In this document: in pieces, positions 25,027 through 34,190 of the stretch
Layout of the letters: every line of letters starts with the position of its first letter
How positions within the stretch are numbered: position 1 is the stretch's first letter
DNA from: Spirirestis rafaelensis WJT71-NPBG6
GTDB lineage: Bacteria > Cyanobacteriota > Cyanobacteriia > Cyanobacteriales > Nostocaceae
Direction of reading: 5' to 3'
Length of the DNA stretch: 52,238 bases
NCBI GenBank assembly: GCA_019359015.1
Contig: JAHHID010000052.1
Location: 1-52,238, forward strand
The notes under the pieces: model-generated
What the model was told of the DNA's origin: nothing
The model's database searches: none
The model's input: the letters and a program-made list of their open reading frames with translations, nothing else
Program-made: the position numbers and the translations under genes

Positions 25027-28000
25027 GGCACTTTGGTGATGTCTGCCAAGAATTCTGCTGTTGTGTTGGGGCTTGTGCTGTAAATATCACTTCGCCTTTG
25101 GGACCGAATACCCAGCCAGTGGCTTCAACTATTGGGGCTGGTGGAGTCGTATTTGGATTGGTAGAAATATTTGTTCTAGAGTTTTTGTCTATTTCGGGGT
25201 TGAGAGTTACCCAATCTACCTCTACGGCGTCAGGTGTGAGAATGTCTTTGGGGTTGGGGGGTAAGCCGCCGCGTCCGGTGATGATGAAACTGCTTTGGGC
25301 GTAGTTGGGGGAGTTGCAGCCTTGGGCAAGTTCCGTGTCAACTGGTACTGTTGGTAAGTTGATTAAGGCGCTGTTGAGATCAATTTCGGGTGTGTTGAGT
25401 TCTACGGTACCACTAAACTCACGGCTTACCCCTGTGGCGGTAATGTCACTTGTTTTATCAGATTCCACATCTCGGAATTGTGTGCCAAAGATGCCAAAAG
25501 CATTGATGGTCACATTACCACCAAAGAATTCAGTAGAATCGGCACGAATGTCGCTATTTTCGTTAGGAATAGCGACAACAAAGCCATTCTTAGCATCGAT
25601 GTTGATGTTACCGCCAGGAATATTGCTTCCTTGTGCGTTAGTAGTGATACTACTGCCACGACGCAGTACTAATAAAGAAGAACGCAGGTTGATATTCCCT
25701 CCTCCTCCTCTGGTGTCAGCGCTGATTTTTGCCTTGTCGTCGAGACGGATAGAATCAGCGTCCACAATTAATGAGCCTGCAGTACCTGAATTTGCACTGC
25801 TCACCGTGACTTGTGCGCCATCCCGAATAATCAGTTGGTCAGTTATTATCTCGATGCCTCCTCCCTGACCTGTGGAGTTAGTCTCTGTGTTGGCAAATAA
25901 GCCACTGGTAGCACCCGTTTCTCTGATAGCGTTGGCAACCTGTGAATCGATGGGATTGGGAAATTTAGCAATGCGGTTGGAGTAATTCGGGTCGCTACCA
26001 GAGATAGTTACTCGGTCTTTTGCATTGACAAAGATATTGCCTGCTTCTCCCTTACCAAATGTTGTAGTCACCAGTTGTCCGCCATTCACTGCCTCAAATG
26101 TGCTGGTGGCATTCACCCGGATGTCGCCACCTTGCCCATCCCCTCTGCTGCGGGCGCTCAAAGCTGCCCCGTCTGCCACCCGGAATGTGCGAGTATCAAC
26201 GTTAATGTCGCCAGCCTCAAAAGTGGTATCGGTACTGGTAAATAATCCACTGGGTAATCCACTACTGGAAACACTGCCTGAGATATCAACAACATCGGTA
26301 TTAATCTGTATATTACCTGCGTTGCCCTCTCCTTGGGTACTGGCTTTGATAATAGCGCCGTCTTTTAGCACTAGAGAACCAGCCTTGATGTTAAGGTTTC
26401 CACCTGAACCTATTCCCCCTGGCAGCACACCTAGGGTAATTCTGGTCGATTCCCCAGTCGGAGCAGTCTCTCCTCCAATGAGCAAGATCGTACCTTTGAC
26501 ATCTAAATTGATATTTGCCCCTCGTCCAATTCCTGTTACATCTAAATCGCCTTCAAGTAAAGCATTTGAACTCAAGGAAAGCTGTTCAGCTTTAATGTTG
26601 ATGCTGCCCGCATTGCCTTGTCCTAACATACGGGCAATCAATCCGGCGTAATTGCTCACAGAAAGGAACTCAGCCGTGATGTTGATATCGCCACCTTTGC
26701 CCACACCTCCAGATTCCACACTGCTGAATGCATTACTTTGGTATCCACTGCTACCAAAACCATCAAAGGAAACCGTATTGCGGACAGCGATATTTATGTT
26801 TCCAGCATTGCCTTGTCCACCAGGAAGTGTATCGGAGGCTTCACGAACGATGGTTTGCAGTTGAGCGCCATCACGCAAAAAGAGCGACCCAGCTTTAATG
26901 TCAATGTCGCCAGAGTTGCCCACAGCTCCAGAGTTGACCGTGCTGAAGACACCACTAGAGGATTCATTGCTACCCACCCCATCAAAGGAGACAATATCAC
27001 GGGTATTAATTGTAATAATCCCTGCATCACCTTGCCCACTGGTGCTGGCAACTAGTGCAGCACCATTCTTCAAAGCAAGCGTAAAAGCTTTAATGTCAAT
27101 GCCGCCCCCGTTGCCCACGGCTCCAGATTCCACCGTGCTGAAGGCAGTACTTCCATCAAAGGAGACTGTATCGCGGGCATCAATTAGAACACTACCAGCA
27201 TTGCCCTGTCCGAAGGTACTGACACTCAGTAGGCTACTGTCCGTTACAAAAAGTGATCCAGTTGTAATAATTAGGTCACCACTATTTCCAGTAGCACTAG
27301 GGTCTACATCGTTTGCAATTATGCTCGACTGTCTTATTCTGATTGCTTCTGTGGCATTGAGCGTAATATCTCCCGCCTGACTGCTAACTGTCCCCAACCC
27401 CTCCCCAATTCCAGCAAAAACGTTACTGCCTCCCGAAATATCCAGATTCCGGGCATTAATAGCAATACTGCCACCATTAGAAGCACGTACATCTACCCTG
27501 GAATTATTGCCCAAAGACACATTTGCCCGTTGCACTGCATCTGGAAAACTTAAGCTCAACTCTTTGCCATTCACATTTAACCCAACTGTTCCCGCTCCTG
27601 CCAATCCTCCTAACTCCACTCGCCCACCAAATGCATTCAATCTGCCACTATCCATGCTGATGTCGCCGCCAACTAGCAGCAAACTCTCAGCATCGGGAAC
27701 ACGTAGACCAAATGAATCTATACCTGATGGATCTAATCCTGCTGGTGCTGCTGAGTTATTTTGAATTGGCGCTGCAGCAATTTGATTGAATAGCAAGGCA
27801 GAAGGATTGACCGTCAACAGTGGAGGAGTATTAGGATTCGTTGCACTGAAAAAACCTTGATTGGCAAACGCAATGGCATTCGCAGTCGTTGCAACAAATG
27901 AACCTCCGACATTCAGGCTGGCATTTTTGCCAAAAATAATCCCACGGGGATTAATTAGAAACAGGTTGGGATTAGAGTTACCAGATGTGCTAATGGTTCC

Positions 28001-28345
28001 CAAAATCTCGGAACGATTACTACCTGTAACGCGAGTTATGATGTTCTGGATATTGGCGTTAGGACTAAAGAAATAGGCTCCTTGTCCTTCACCAACATTA
28101 AATTCCGAAAAACTATGGAATAAATTCGTACCCCGAATAGCTCCACCCCGAATCTCATCAATGGGAGAACCTGGAGCGAGGGGTGCAATAGTAGAACTCT
28201 CAGCGCCTAAGGTGCTATCGGGTACGATATTATTTTGAGCAAGAGCATAATCTCCCCCTGATATAGCAACAACCGCTCCACTAATTATTAAAAAATTCGC
28301 AAGATCTAACTGCCAACACCAATTCTTACAGCTTTGAAGCATCAC
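25016..28345 (-). CDS. TpsA exoprotein 2 (two-partner secretion)
   Basis: The product has 1109 residues: a signal peptide ending near ALAQ, then the TPS domain with GGAIRGTNLFHSF, FNVGEGQGAYFF and FLINPRGIIFGKNASL. A long beta-helix region of more varied repeats (units with SGNAGSINIKA-like words) follows, and the C-terminus GCNSPNYAQSSFIITGRGG is shared with tpsA1. It is the first gene of the leftward tpsA2-tpsB-CHAT operon, overlapping tpsB by 11 bases. Function as adhesin or contact-dependent factor is inferred from the family. The repeat region is less regular than in tpsA1, so the two paralogues have diverged except at the ends. Confidence 0.88.
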   Translation of the reverse strand: MMLQSCKNWCWQLDLANFLIISGAVVAISGGDYALAQNNIVPDSTLGAESSTIAPLAPGSPIDEIRGGAIRGTNLFHSFSEFNVGEGQGAYFFSPNANIQNIITRVTGSNRSEILGTISTSGNSNPNLFLINPRGIIFGKNASLNVGGSFVATTANAIAFANQGFFSATNPNTPPLLTVNPSALLFNQIAAAPIQNNSAAPAGLDPSGIDSFGLRVPDAESLLLVGGDISMDSGRLNAFGGRVELGGLAGAGTVGLNVNGKELSLSFPDAVQRANVSLGNNSRVDVRASNGGSIAINARNLDISGGSNVFAGIGEGLGTVSSQAGDITLNATEAIRIRQSSIIANDVDPSATGNSGDLIITTGSLFVTDSSLLSVSTFGQGNAGSVLIDARDTVSFDGSTAFSTVESGAVGNGGGIDIKAFTLALKNGAALVASTSGQGDAGIITINTRDIVSFDGVGSNESSSGVFSTVNSGAVGNSGDIDIKAGSLFLRDGAQLQTIVREASDTLPGGQGNAGNINIAVRNTVSFDGFGSSGYQSNAFSSVESGGVGKGGDINITAEFLSVSNYAGLIARMLGQGNAGSINIKAEQLSLSSNALLEGDLDVTGIGRGANINLDVKGTILLIGGETAPTGESTRITLGVLPGGIGSGGNLNIKAGSLVLKDGAIIKASTQGEGNAGNIQINTDVVDISGSVSSSGLPSGLFTSTDTTFEAGDINVDTRTFRVADGAALSARSRGDGQGGDIRVNATSTFEAVNGGQLVTTTFGKGEAGNIFVNAKDRVTISGSDPNYSNRIAKFPNPIDSQVANAIRETGATSGLFANTETNSTGQGGGIEIITDQLIIRDGAQVTVSSANSGTAGSLIVDADSIRLDDKAKISADTRGGGGNINLRSSLLVLRRGSSITTNAQGSNIPGGNINIDAKNGFVVAIPNENSDIRADSTEFFGGNVTINAFGIFGTQFRDVESDKTSDITATGVSREFSGTVELNTPEIDLNSALINLPTVPVDTELAQGCNSPNYAQSSFIITGRGGLPPNPKDILTPDAVEVDWVTLNPEIDKNSRTNISTNPNTTPPAPIVEATGWVFGPKGEVIFTAQAPTQQQNSWQTSPKCHEK
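25197..25404 (-). repeat. 208-bp near-identical inverted block, copy 2 (tpsA2 end)
   Basis: Reverse complement of the block at 20124-20331 with about seven mismatches in 208 bases. The two copies are inverted and enclose about 4.9 kb holding the CHAT gene, tpsB and the ends of both tpsA genes. Recombination between them would invert that segment and leave both tpsA frames intact. Confidence 0.9.
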
Positions 28346-28633
28346 AAAAAATACTTATTTTAGAAGATTAGAGGATGTTTAAAAACTTTGAGAGGGTAAA
28401 AATTATGCAAGTTGTCGAACCATTTAAAAATTTTGAATAGTTACGCTCTCGTCAGTGTCACTAAATTTTGATTAGGGTAAGGAAAGGTCGGTGATGTTAT
28501 GTATATCTGACAGGATCATGTTAACGGGTGACAGATACAAAACGATGTTTTTGGAATACTTTCTCCGAAAACATACCATTCAATTTGTACCGCCACCGCT
28601 TATTGGACGGAATTATCGCTCACAGATGATCCA
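28346..28633. promoter_or_regulatory. Upstream region of tpsA2 operon
   Basis: These 288 AT-rich bases between the small secreted protein gene and tpsA2 (both leftward) should contain the tpsA2 promoter. The gtaaagaaatg element of the tpsA1 leader is not seen here. No convincing motif stands out to me. Confidence 0.3.
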
Positions 28634-28930
28634 TTAACATTTCGGCTTCGGCGGTCTTGATGGTTGGTCCGTGGGCGAGGATGTGGGTTTGGGTATAGGT
28701 CGTGCCTGCAGGGTTAGTTTGTCTTCAGGCTGGTCTTTCATACATCGGGTTAGCCTCGATATAAGTATATGTGTGGATTTCGGTTTCACCGTGATACTTG
28801 TGCTTTGAAAGGTTCTTGGCGAAGTTGATTGAGCCGGGAAACTCAGTCCTACTCCCATAGCCGCTATTTCAATAAGCAAAATAGGAATCAGTAGTCTTTT
28901 TCTCAGTGGTTGAGTTTTGATGGTGTTCAT
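28634..28930 (-). CDS. Small secreted Pro-rich protein
   Basis: The product has 98 residues. LRKRLLIPILLIEIAAMGVGL (residues 9-29, basic n-region then hydrophobic core) followed by SFPAQS looks like a signal peptide. The mature part is Ser/Thr/Pro-rich and ends PSRPPKPKC. I do not recognise a family. It lies between the DUF928 gene and tpsA2 on the same strand, so it could be a small exported component of the same set. No clear ribosome site is visible, hence moderate confidence. Confidence 0.4.
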   Translation of the reverse strand: MNTIKTQPLRKRLLIPILLIEIAAMGVGLSFPAQSTSPRTFQSTSITVKPKSTHILISRLTRCMKDQPEDKLTLQARPIPKPTSSPTDQPSRPPKPKC

Positions 28931-29180
28931 AAAGCAAAAGTCTTGATTCTGGAAGTTATACTTTCCACCAAGAAAACAATAAAGTAGATTGCAATAATTT
29001 CGTTAATCCTTTTTTTCTTCAATTTTTCTCCTTTAAGGGATTTTACTATTGCGATCGCCTGTTATCTCCCATAATTAGCAAATCACGTTTCTTTATCAAA
29101 CTTCATCATATACCTGAGCAGAAAGTTCCCGCCCAATAATTTGACCATGCAGAAATCGTCAATATAGCCGCAACAATCAA

Positions 29181-29990
29181 TTATCGTTCCAAACCATAAC
29201 GCTGCACAATCGGCGCAGTAGCAAATTCTTGCAACCCAACAGCTTTTAACAAACCTATCCAATCCTGTGCAAGCACCGTAGAACCTGAATTAGTACGCCG
29301 CATATCAGCCAAATTCGTGACAGCATCCTGCCAAATTTGATTAACAGCGTAAGCAGTGTATTCTTCTGGTTTTGCCGCCTTTAACTGACTTTCGAGATTC
29401 GGGGTAAGCGCAACTTTTTGCACCCATGCTTTAACGTAATAATAATCAGATGTATTTTCCGGATTTCCACAGTAAACTTTAAAATACCATTGATACTTGT
29501 TGTTTGTCTGGAGGGCATACTGCGGATTTTGTGGCAAACTAATGCCAATGACACCAGACTTTTCAGGCAATGTCAAAGGTGTCTTGTAGATATTTTTGCC
29601 CCTCTCATCCTGAAATATAAACTCTCCAGAACGTAGATTTGTCGGTAAGTCGGGAAGATAAACCCAAAAGGTTGGATACTCAGAGACTGTTAATGCTAAG
29701 GAAGATGTTGATTCATTGACAGTTCCCTCACCTGGGACTAACGCAGTCACAGATTGATTCAAGTTTGGGCAGCCGTTACGCCTTGCCCCTCCTTGACGAC
29801 GACCTGTAGGTGCGCCGTTACGTGGAAAGTTCAGTTTCTCCAGGCGGTTTTGTGTATTAGCTTTAGGGTTTTTAGTCGGTTGGGCAACTTGTGCCTGTAC
29901 TGGTAATGAGTAACTTGCAACATTTAATAGTGTTAAAAAAATGACATAACCAAGTTTTGTCCGGTTGTTAGGTAAATGATTTTTGCTCAT
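29181..29990 (-). CDS. DUF928 family secreted protein
   Basis: The product has 269 residues with a signal peptide (VIFLTLLNVASYSLPVQAQ). Sequence features of DUF928 are GCPNLNQSVTALVPGEG, ALTVSEYPTFWVYLPDLP, EKSGVIGISLPQNP and YQWYFKVYC. The family is cyanobacterial, periplasmic or secreted, and of unknown function; it is often next to CHAT-CHASE2 genes. The start codon overlaps the stop of the CHAT-CHASE2 gene by 4 bases, so the two are translated together, suggesting a periplasmic partner for the CHASE2 domain. Confidence 0.85.
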   Translation of the reverse strand: MSKNHLPNNRTKLGYVIFLTLLNVASYSLPVQAQVAQPTKNPKANTQNRLEKLNFPRNGAPTGRRQGGARRNGCPNLNQSVTALVPGEGTVNESTSSLALTVSEYPTFWVYLPDLPTNLRSGEFIFQDERGKNIYKTPLTLPEKSGVIGISLPQNPQYALQTNNKYQWYFKVYCGNPENTSDYYYVKAWVQKVALTPNLESQLKAAKPEEYTAYAVNQIWQDAVTNLADMRRTNSGSTVLAQDWIGLLKAVGLQEFATAPIVQRYGLER

Positions 29991-32347
29991 AATGAACTAT
30001 CCAAATGCCTAATATTGCTATTTGCATAATTGGAACTTAATGACTGGGATTTGAAATTCAATCCTCGTATTATCCACAAAACAGCCGTAGCCGTTACCAT
30101 CAGTGTCAATGTTGGAGGGACAAGTGGTATCCATCCAGCTTGTGTAAAGATGCCAAGACAGATGATAAATAGTGTTAACAGCGCAAGGGCAATAGCTAGC
30201 CCAAGGTGCAACGGTTTGGAAAAGCGCCACGCTATGATTCCTCCCACCAATGACCATCCCCAAACCCAAAAAGCTTCCACCCATCCAGACCACCACCACA
30301 ACAAAGGTCTATCATCAAGAACGGCACTGAGGATATGGCTTATCATGTGCGCGCACACGAACACTCCCGGAATTTTCTTTTTGTTAGTGGGAGTTTTCCA
30401 GTGATCAGCAGTGCTTGGTGCAGTCACGCCAATCAGGACAATACGATTCTTCAATGACTCAAGGTTAATTTGGTCATTGTTACTGAGGATATCTCTAAGA
30501 GGTACAGTCTCAGCAATTTTTTCTTGAGGAAGCAGCGAACGATAATTCAGTAGCACTTGATGACCTGATGTATCTACTCTTTGATAGCCACTAGAATGTT
30601 CCTTTAATGATTGAAACACAACCTTGCCAATCTGTAAGTACCCTTCTTGAGTAATATCTGCGTTGATGCCTTTGTCATGCAAGTAATGTCGTGCCAGCTG
30701 AAGGCTAAAAGCATATTCTGCTGTACAAGGAGACTTCGGGGGAGGGGTTAAATGCAACAATTGACGACGAGGAATTTCATCATAGTCTGCGACAAAATCA
30801 CTAAAAGTCTGACGTTCTGGTGGCACTTCATAAGGGGGGTGAATGCCATCGGATGGGTTATCAAATTCAGCAGGAACTTTGCAGACTGCAAAAATACGAT
30901 CATCCTGCTGCAAACGATGAGCTAAATCTGGATAATTAGAGTCCACACCAAAATCACGATAAATATCTAGACCAATAGTTTTTGGTTGATATTGCTCAAG
31001 TTTTTGTAACAGTTGAACGAGTGCTTGATCCGATAGCGAACCTATCCCTTTCATTCCCTTCTGGTTCTGATAATGAATATCTGCTTCATCAACAGTCACT
31101 ACCAAAAGACGTGGATCTGTCCTTTCAATTGCTGGTCGCAACTGCATAAGATGGTCGTAAGCCTGCAATTCCCAAGGCTGTAGCATTCCTAAATAACGTA
31201 TTCCCATGAGACTTGCTGTAATTAGCACACTCGCCATCAGTATAGTAAGAATTTGACGTTTAGACTCGGTTTTTGGAGTGCTTAATTGTTTCCAAGTCAG
31301 TGGAACAACTCTGGGATTTTGGAAAATGACTGGTAACCAAGTTGCATTGGGAAATCTATCCTCCAAGCCTTGGAGCTTTTCTCTTGCTTCCCGTGAAGCC
31401 AGATACAAAGACTGTCCACTTGAAAATGCTACCAGAAAATGCTTTAGAAATTCCTGTGCTACCTCATCTGGTACTGGTTCCCGCATAACAATCATTTGCG
31501 GGATATGTAAAGAAGCAAGCTGCCGTGCTAACCCTAAACCATCACAGGAGTTAAAAATTGCTAGCTGTAAGCCTTGTGCGATCGCTCTTGTTAAAGCATA
31601 CTTTAATTCTTCAATTGTTAAGCTATCTGTTTTATTAATATAAATACGACCAATATCATTAGCTGTTTCACTATGTCCTGCAAAAAACAAAATATCCCAC
31701 TGTTGCCAAAGATAATTATTTAGGGTGTTGCGTTGCGGTTCTTCCAAAAAAACAGTTTCGGCATTAGGTAAATTTTCTAGCAATTGACGGTCTAGTTGAA
31801 CATCAATCCCACGACTATTGCCGAGAATCGCCAAAATTCTGACTTTGGGTTTCTGTAGTGGTTTTGGAGGTGTTTGTGACGCTGTAGTTGTTACAGCAAA
31901 TTCTGCTAATGAATATCTATTAAAAAAATCCCACAAATGCCAGGGAATTCTTTGTAATTCACTATTATCAGTACGAATTAATACTCTAATTTCTTCATTT
32001 CGTTTTAATTCTTCACGTAATGTATTATTAATACAGCGGAACTCCTTAGAGTCAAGCCATCTTTGTAGGCGATCGCTCAATATCTTGGCTTTTTGAGAAC
32101 ATTCTGAAATTCGCGTTCTTATAGACCCATCGTAAATAATTTCTTGGGGTTTAATGCGACTTGGCATCCCTAAAGAGCGATACTTCTTTTGCCACTGGCT
32201 TAAGCAGGTAGCCAAGTCGGGATCTGGTGGCAAGTTACCAGAGATTTCTATTTCTGGGCGAGCAAAATCTGAGCCAATTTCTAGCGTCACCAGAAACCCT
32301 TGGTGTGATAAATCACCATCCATTTTGAGAACAACTAACTTCGCCAT
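29987..32347 (-). CDS. CHAT-CHASE2 membrane protein
   Basis: The product has 786 residues. The N-terminal cytoplasmic half (about 1-355) is a CHAT domain with FFAGHSETAN and AIFNSCDGLGLARQL holding the putative His and Cys. A membrane helix (about 363-385) leads into an extracytoplasmic CHASE2 sensor (LMQLRPAIERTDPRLLVVTVDE through VLIGVTAPSTADHWKTP, about 395-670). Two or three C-terminal membrane helices (WWWSGWVEAFWVWGWSLVG, LAIALALLTLFIICLGI, LTLMVTATAVLWII) follow. The layout suggests a stress sensor whose CHASE2 reading controls a cytoplasmic CHAT protease-like part. It is downstream of the DUF1822 and sigma genes and overlaps DUF928. Confidence 0.88.
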   Translation of the reverse strand: MAKLVVLKMDGDLSHQGFLVTLEIGSDFARPEIEISGNLPPDPDLATCLSQWQKKYRSLGMPSRIKPQEIIYDGSIRTRISECSQKAKILSDRLQRWLDSKEFRCINNTLREELKRNEEIRVLIRTDNSELQRIPWHLWDFFNRYSLAEFAVTTTASQTPPKPLQKPKVRILAILGNSRGIDVQLDRQLLENLPNAETVFLEEPQRNTLNNYLWQQWDILFFAGHSETANDIGRIYINKTDSLTIEELKYALTRAIAQGLQLAIFNSCDGLGLARQLASLHIPQMIVMREPVPDEVAQEFLKHFLVAFSSGQSLYLASREAREKLQGLEDRFPNATWLPVIFQNPRVVPLTWKQLSTPKTESKRQILTILMASVLITASLMGIRYLGMLQPWELQAYDHLMQLRPAIERTDPRLLVVTVDEADIHYQNQKGMKGIGSLSDQALVQLLQKLEQYQPKTIGLDIYRDFGVDSNYPDLAHRLQQDDRIFAVCKVPAEFDNPSDGIHPPYEVPPERQTFSDFVADYDEIPRRQLLHLTPPPKSPCTAEYAFSLQLARHYLHDKGINADITQEGYLQIGKVVFQSLKEHSSGYQRVDTSGHQVLLNYRSLLPQEKIAETVPLRDILSNNDQINLESLKNRIVLIGVTAPSTADHWKTPTNKKKIPGVFVCAHMISHILSAVLDDRPLLWWWSGWVEAFWVWGWSLVGGIIAWRFSKPLHLGLAIALALLTLFIICLGIFTQAGWIPLVPPTLTLMVTATAVLWIIRGLNFKSQSLSSNYANSNIRHLDSSL

Positions 32348-32483
32348 ATACCCATTTAAAAATTGGGGTTTTGGAGTATCAAAATAACACGACTTTATAG
32401 TAAAGTCTTTTACACTAAGTTAACTCCGTAATCTTGAAAATGTGACTATTACAAGCAGCACCAGTATTTTTATATTTGGAAAT

Positions 32484-33470
32484 TCAGGTAAGAAAAACCT
32501 CTGTAAAACTGACATCACTTAAAGCAATTTTAACACTAAAACTTTCTCCAATTTCGCTACTAAAGTTTAATTGAATACTCTTTGTATTTCTTGCCGTTGC
32601 TTGCATCACGGAGATACCAGCTTCATCTAATACTGCCAGTTCGAGTTCTTCTGGTAAATAATTTTGACTACCAGTTGGGTACACTTTGATACCGACATTT
32701 ATTTCTTCACTAGAAGCTGGTATCAGTCCTACCACTAAGGCGATTGGTTGACTTTTTGAATCTCGTCCTAAGTCTAGTAGTTTGCCTTTCTGTACCCAAG
32801 ACGTTGAATCTTCTGGGTGAAGAGCTAAACTGTGTTCAGTCCCTCTAAATCTAAAAACGAGTTCTGTTTGTTGTTGCGGATTCAGAAGCGATTCTATAGT
32901 CTGCCAACCAGTATCGATAACATTCATGAACCACTGGCTCAAGTGAATTGGCTGTTGCACTTTTATGGCATCTTCATGCCACGCTTGGCTGTTGGTTAGT
33001 TGGTTCAGGTGTATGAGCAAATCTTCAAGGGAACTCAACTGGCTTAGATGTAACTCAAAAGAAGAAGGGACTGTTTTCATAAATCCCAATATTGTTGCTT
33101 CTTCAAGCGATGAGTCAAACTGTACAGCTAAGTAACCAATTCTATCTGAGCAAACTTCTGGTGGAACATAAATAACTTTCTGATTAGGTAACACCGGGAG
33201 ACACTCTATTTTCCCTAAACCAATAACTTCTAAATCAGCAATATCCATGAGAGTTTGTATGGCTGGGTGACAACTTAAACTTTCTGACCAAGAAGTTTGA
33301 ATTCCCATGCAACGCAGATAAAAATTTACAGCAAACACTGCCAAAGTGTTGAGATAAACCTGTTTAGCTTTCTGAGGGTTTCTCTGTTTTCTAAGAAACT
33401 GTTCTGCTAATGCGCGTGCTTCTAAGTTGAGCGGTACAGTAAAGGTTAAAGGTTCTGAGAAGTTTTTCAT
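32484..33470 (-). CDS. DUF1822 family protein
   Basis: This 328-residue cytoplasmic protein of a cyanobacterial family of unknown function is recognised from FTVPLNLEARALAEQF near the start, YLNTLAVFAVNFYLRCMGI, CLPVLPNQKVIYVPPEV and DRIGYLAVQFDSSLEEATILGF. The C-terminal part includes IALVVGLIPASSEEINVGIKV. DUF1822 genes commonly sit beside sigma-70-like and CHAT/CHASE2 genes. It lies 21 bases after the sigma gene, so co-transcription is likely. A regulatory role near the sigma factor is inference. Confidence 0.85.
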   Translation of the reverse strand: MKNFSEPLTFTVPLNLEARALAEQFLRKQRNPQKAKQVYLNTLAVFAVNFYLRCMGIQTSWSESLSCHPAIQTLMDIADLEVIGLGKIECLPVLPNQKVIYVPPEVCSDRIGYLAVQFDSSLEEATILGFMKTVPSSFELHLSQLSSLEDLLIHLNQLTNSQAWHEDAIKVQQPIHLSQWFMNVIDTGWQTIESLLNPQQQTELVFRFRGTEHSLALHPEDSTSWVQKGKLLDLGRDSKSQPIALVVGLIPASSEEINVGIKVYPTGSQNYLPEELELAVLDEAGISVMQATARNTKSIQLNFSSEIGESFSVKIALSDVSFTEVFLT

Positions 33471-33491
33471 AGTTTATTCACCACCTACTAC

Positions 33492-34133
33492 TTAATTTTC
33501 CTCGTTGCTACAGTATTCTTTTAACTTTGGAGATAGCTTTTTTATGCATCTGTAATAAAAGCTGCTAACTGTGGGAATTTTCATTCCAAATTCTGCTGAA
33601 ATCTCTTTCCATGATTTTCCAGACATTCGTCGCTTCACCAATGCTTGAAATGTTGCTTGAGGACATTTTTCTATGTGTTCATTCTTAAAAATGTCTTCCG
33701 GGTCTGATTCTATATATTTTTTAAGTATCTCTGTGAGGTCTTTTGGTTTTTCAGGTGAAGCAAAATTATCCAGATCAGCAATAGTCATTTTCATTCTGCG
33801 ATGATGAGTCTGGATTTTACGAATAGCGTCTTTAAAAAATCGTCGCTCCAATAGAACATTGACCCATACCATGACAGAGGCGCGTTCCGGTTCGTACTTG
33901 TCAATATTTTGACAAATATACAAGAAAAGTTCCTGACGTGCTTCGTTGTAAATATCTTCATAAACACCTGCGGGGAATTGATTTCTTTGTGGACGGCAAA
34001 GCTTGCCGGCGCGCACAATACCATTAACCAGCTTTGTTAAAGCAAGTTGCCGTTCCTGAGAACGCGGCGGGTGTCGCTGTGCCGAAATCGCTAGCTGTAG
34101 TAGATGTGAATCTAGTTCATCTCTTCTCGTCAT
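33492..34133 (-). CDS. Sigma-70-family-like factor (ECF/group 4-like)
   Basis: I choose ATG 34133 as start because GGAGTC lies seven bases upstream; a longer GTG-start version begins at 34190. The roughly 213-residue protein has a region-2-like helix set (YEDIYNEARQELFLYICQNIDKYEPERASVMVWVNVLLERRF). At the C-terminus SWKEISAEFGMKIPTVSSFYYRCIKKL is a region-4 type helix-turn-helix. It should direct RNA polymerase to a special promoter set. Gene order (sigma, DUF1822, CHAT-CHASE2, DUF928, small protein, tpsA2, tpsB, CHAT) suggests it drives this island. The gtaaagaaatg word in front of it recurs before tpsA1. Confidence 0.78.
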   Translation of the reverse strand: MTRRDELDSHLLQLAISAQRHPPRSQERQLALTKLVNGIVRAGKLCRPQRNQFPAGVYEDIYNEARQELFLYICQNIDKYEPERASVMVWVNVLLERRFFKDAIRKIQTHHRRMKMTIADLDNFASPEKPKDLTEILKKYIESDPEDIFKNEHIEKCPQATFQALVKRRMSGKSWKEISAEFGMKIPTVSSFYYRCIKKLSPKLKEYCSNEEN

Positions 34134-34190
34134 TTGAGACTCCAAACGTGATCTCTGGCGCGGAAGTGAATCTCTATTTCTCTCTCGCAC

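Noticed and set aside
25305-27764. Several plus-strand frames inside tpsA2 (for example 25305-25868, 26025-26651, 26898-27380)
   Set aside because: All are antisense shadows of the beta-helix repeat region; composition is low-complexity Ser/Pro/Leu and no ribosome sites or domains are seen.
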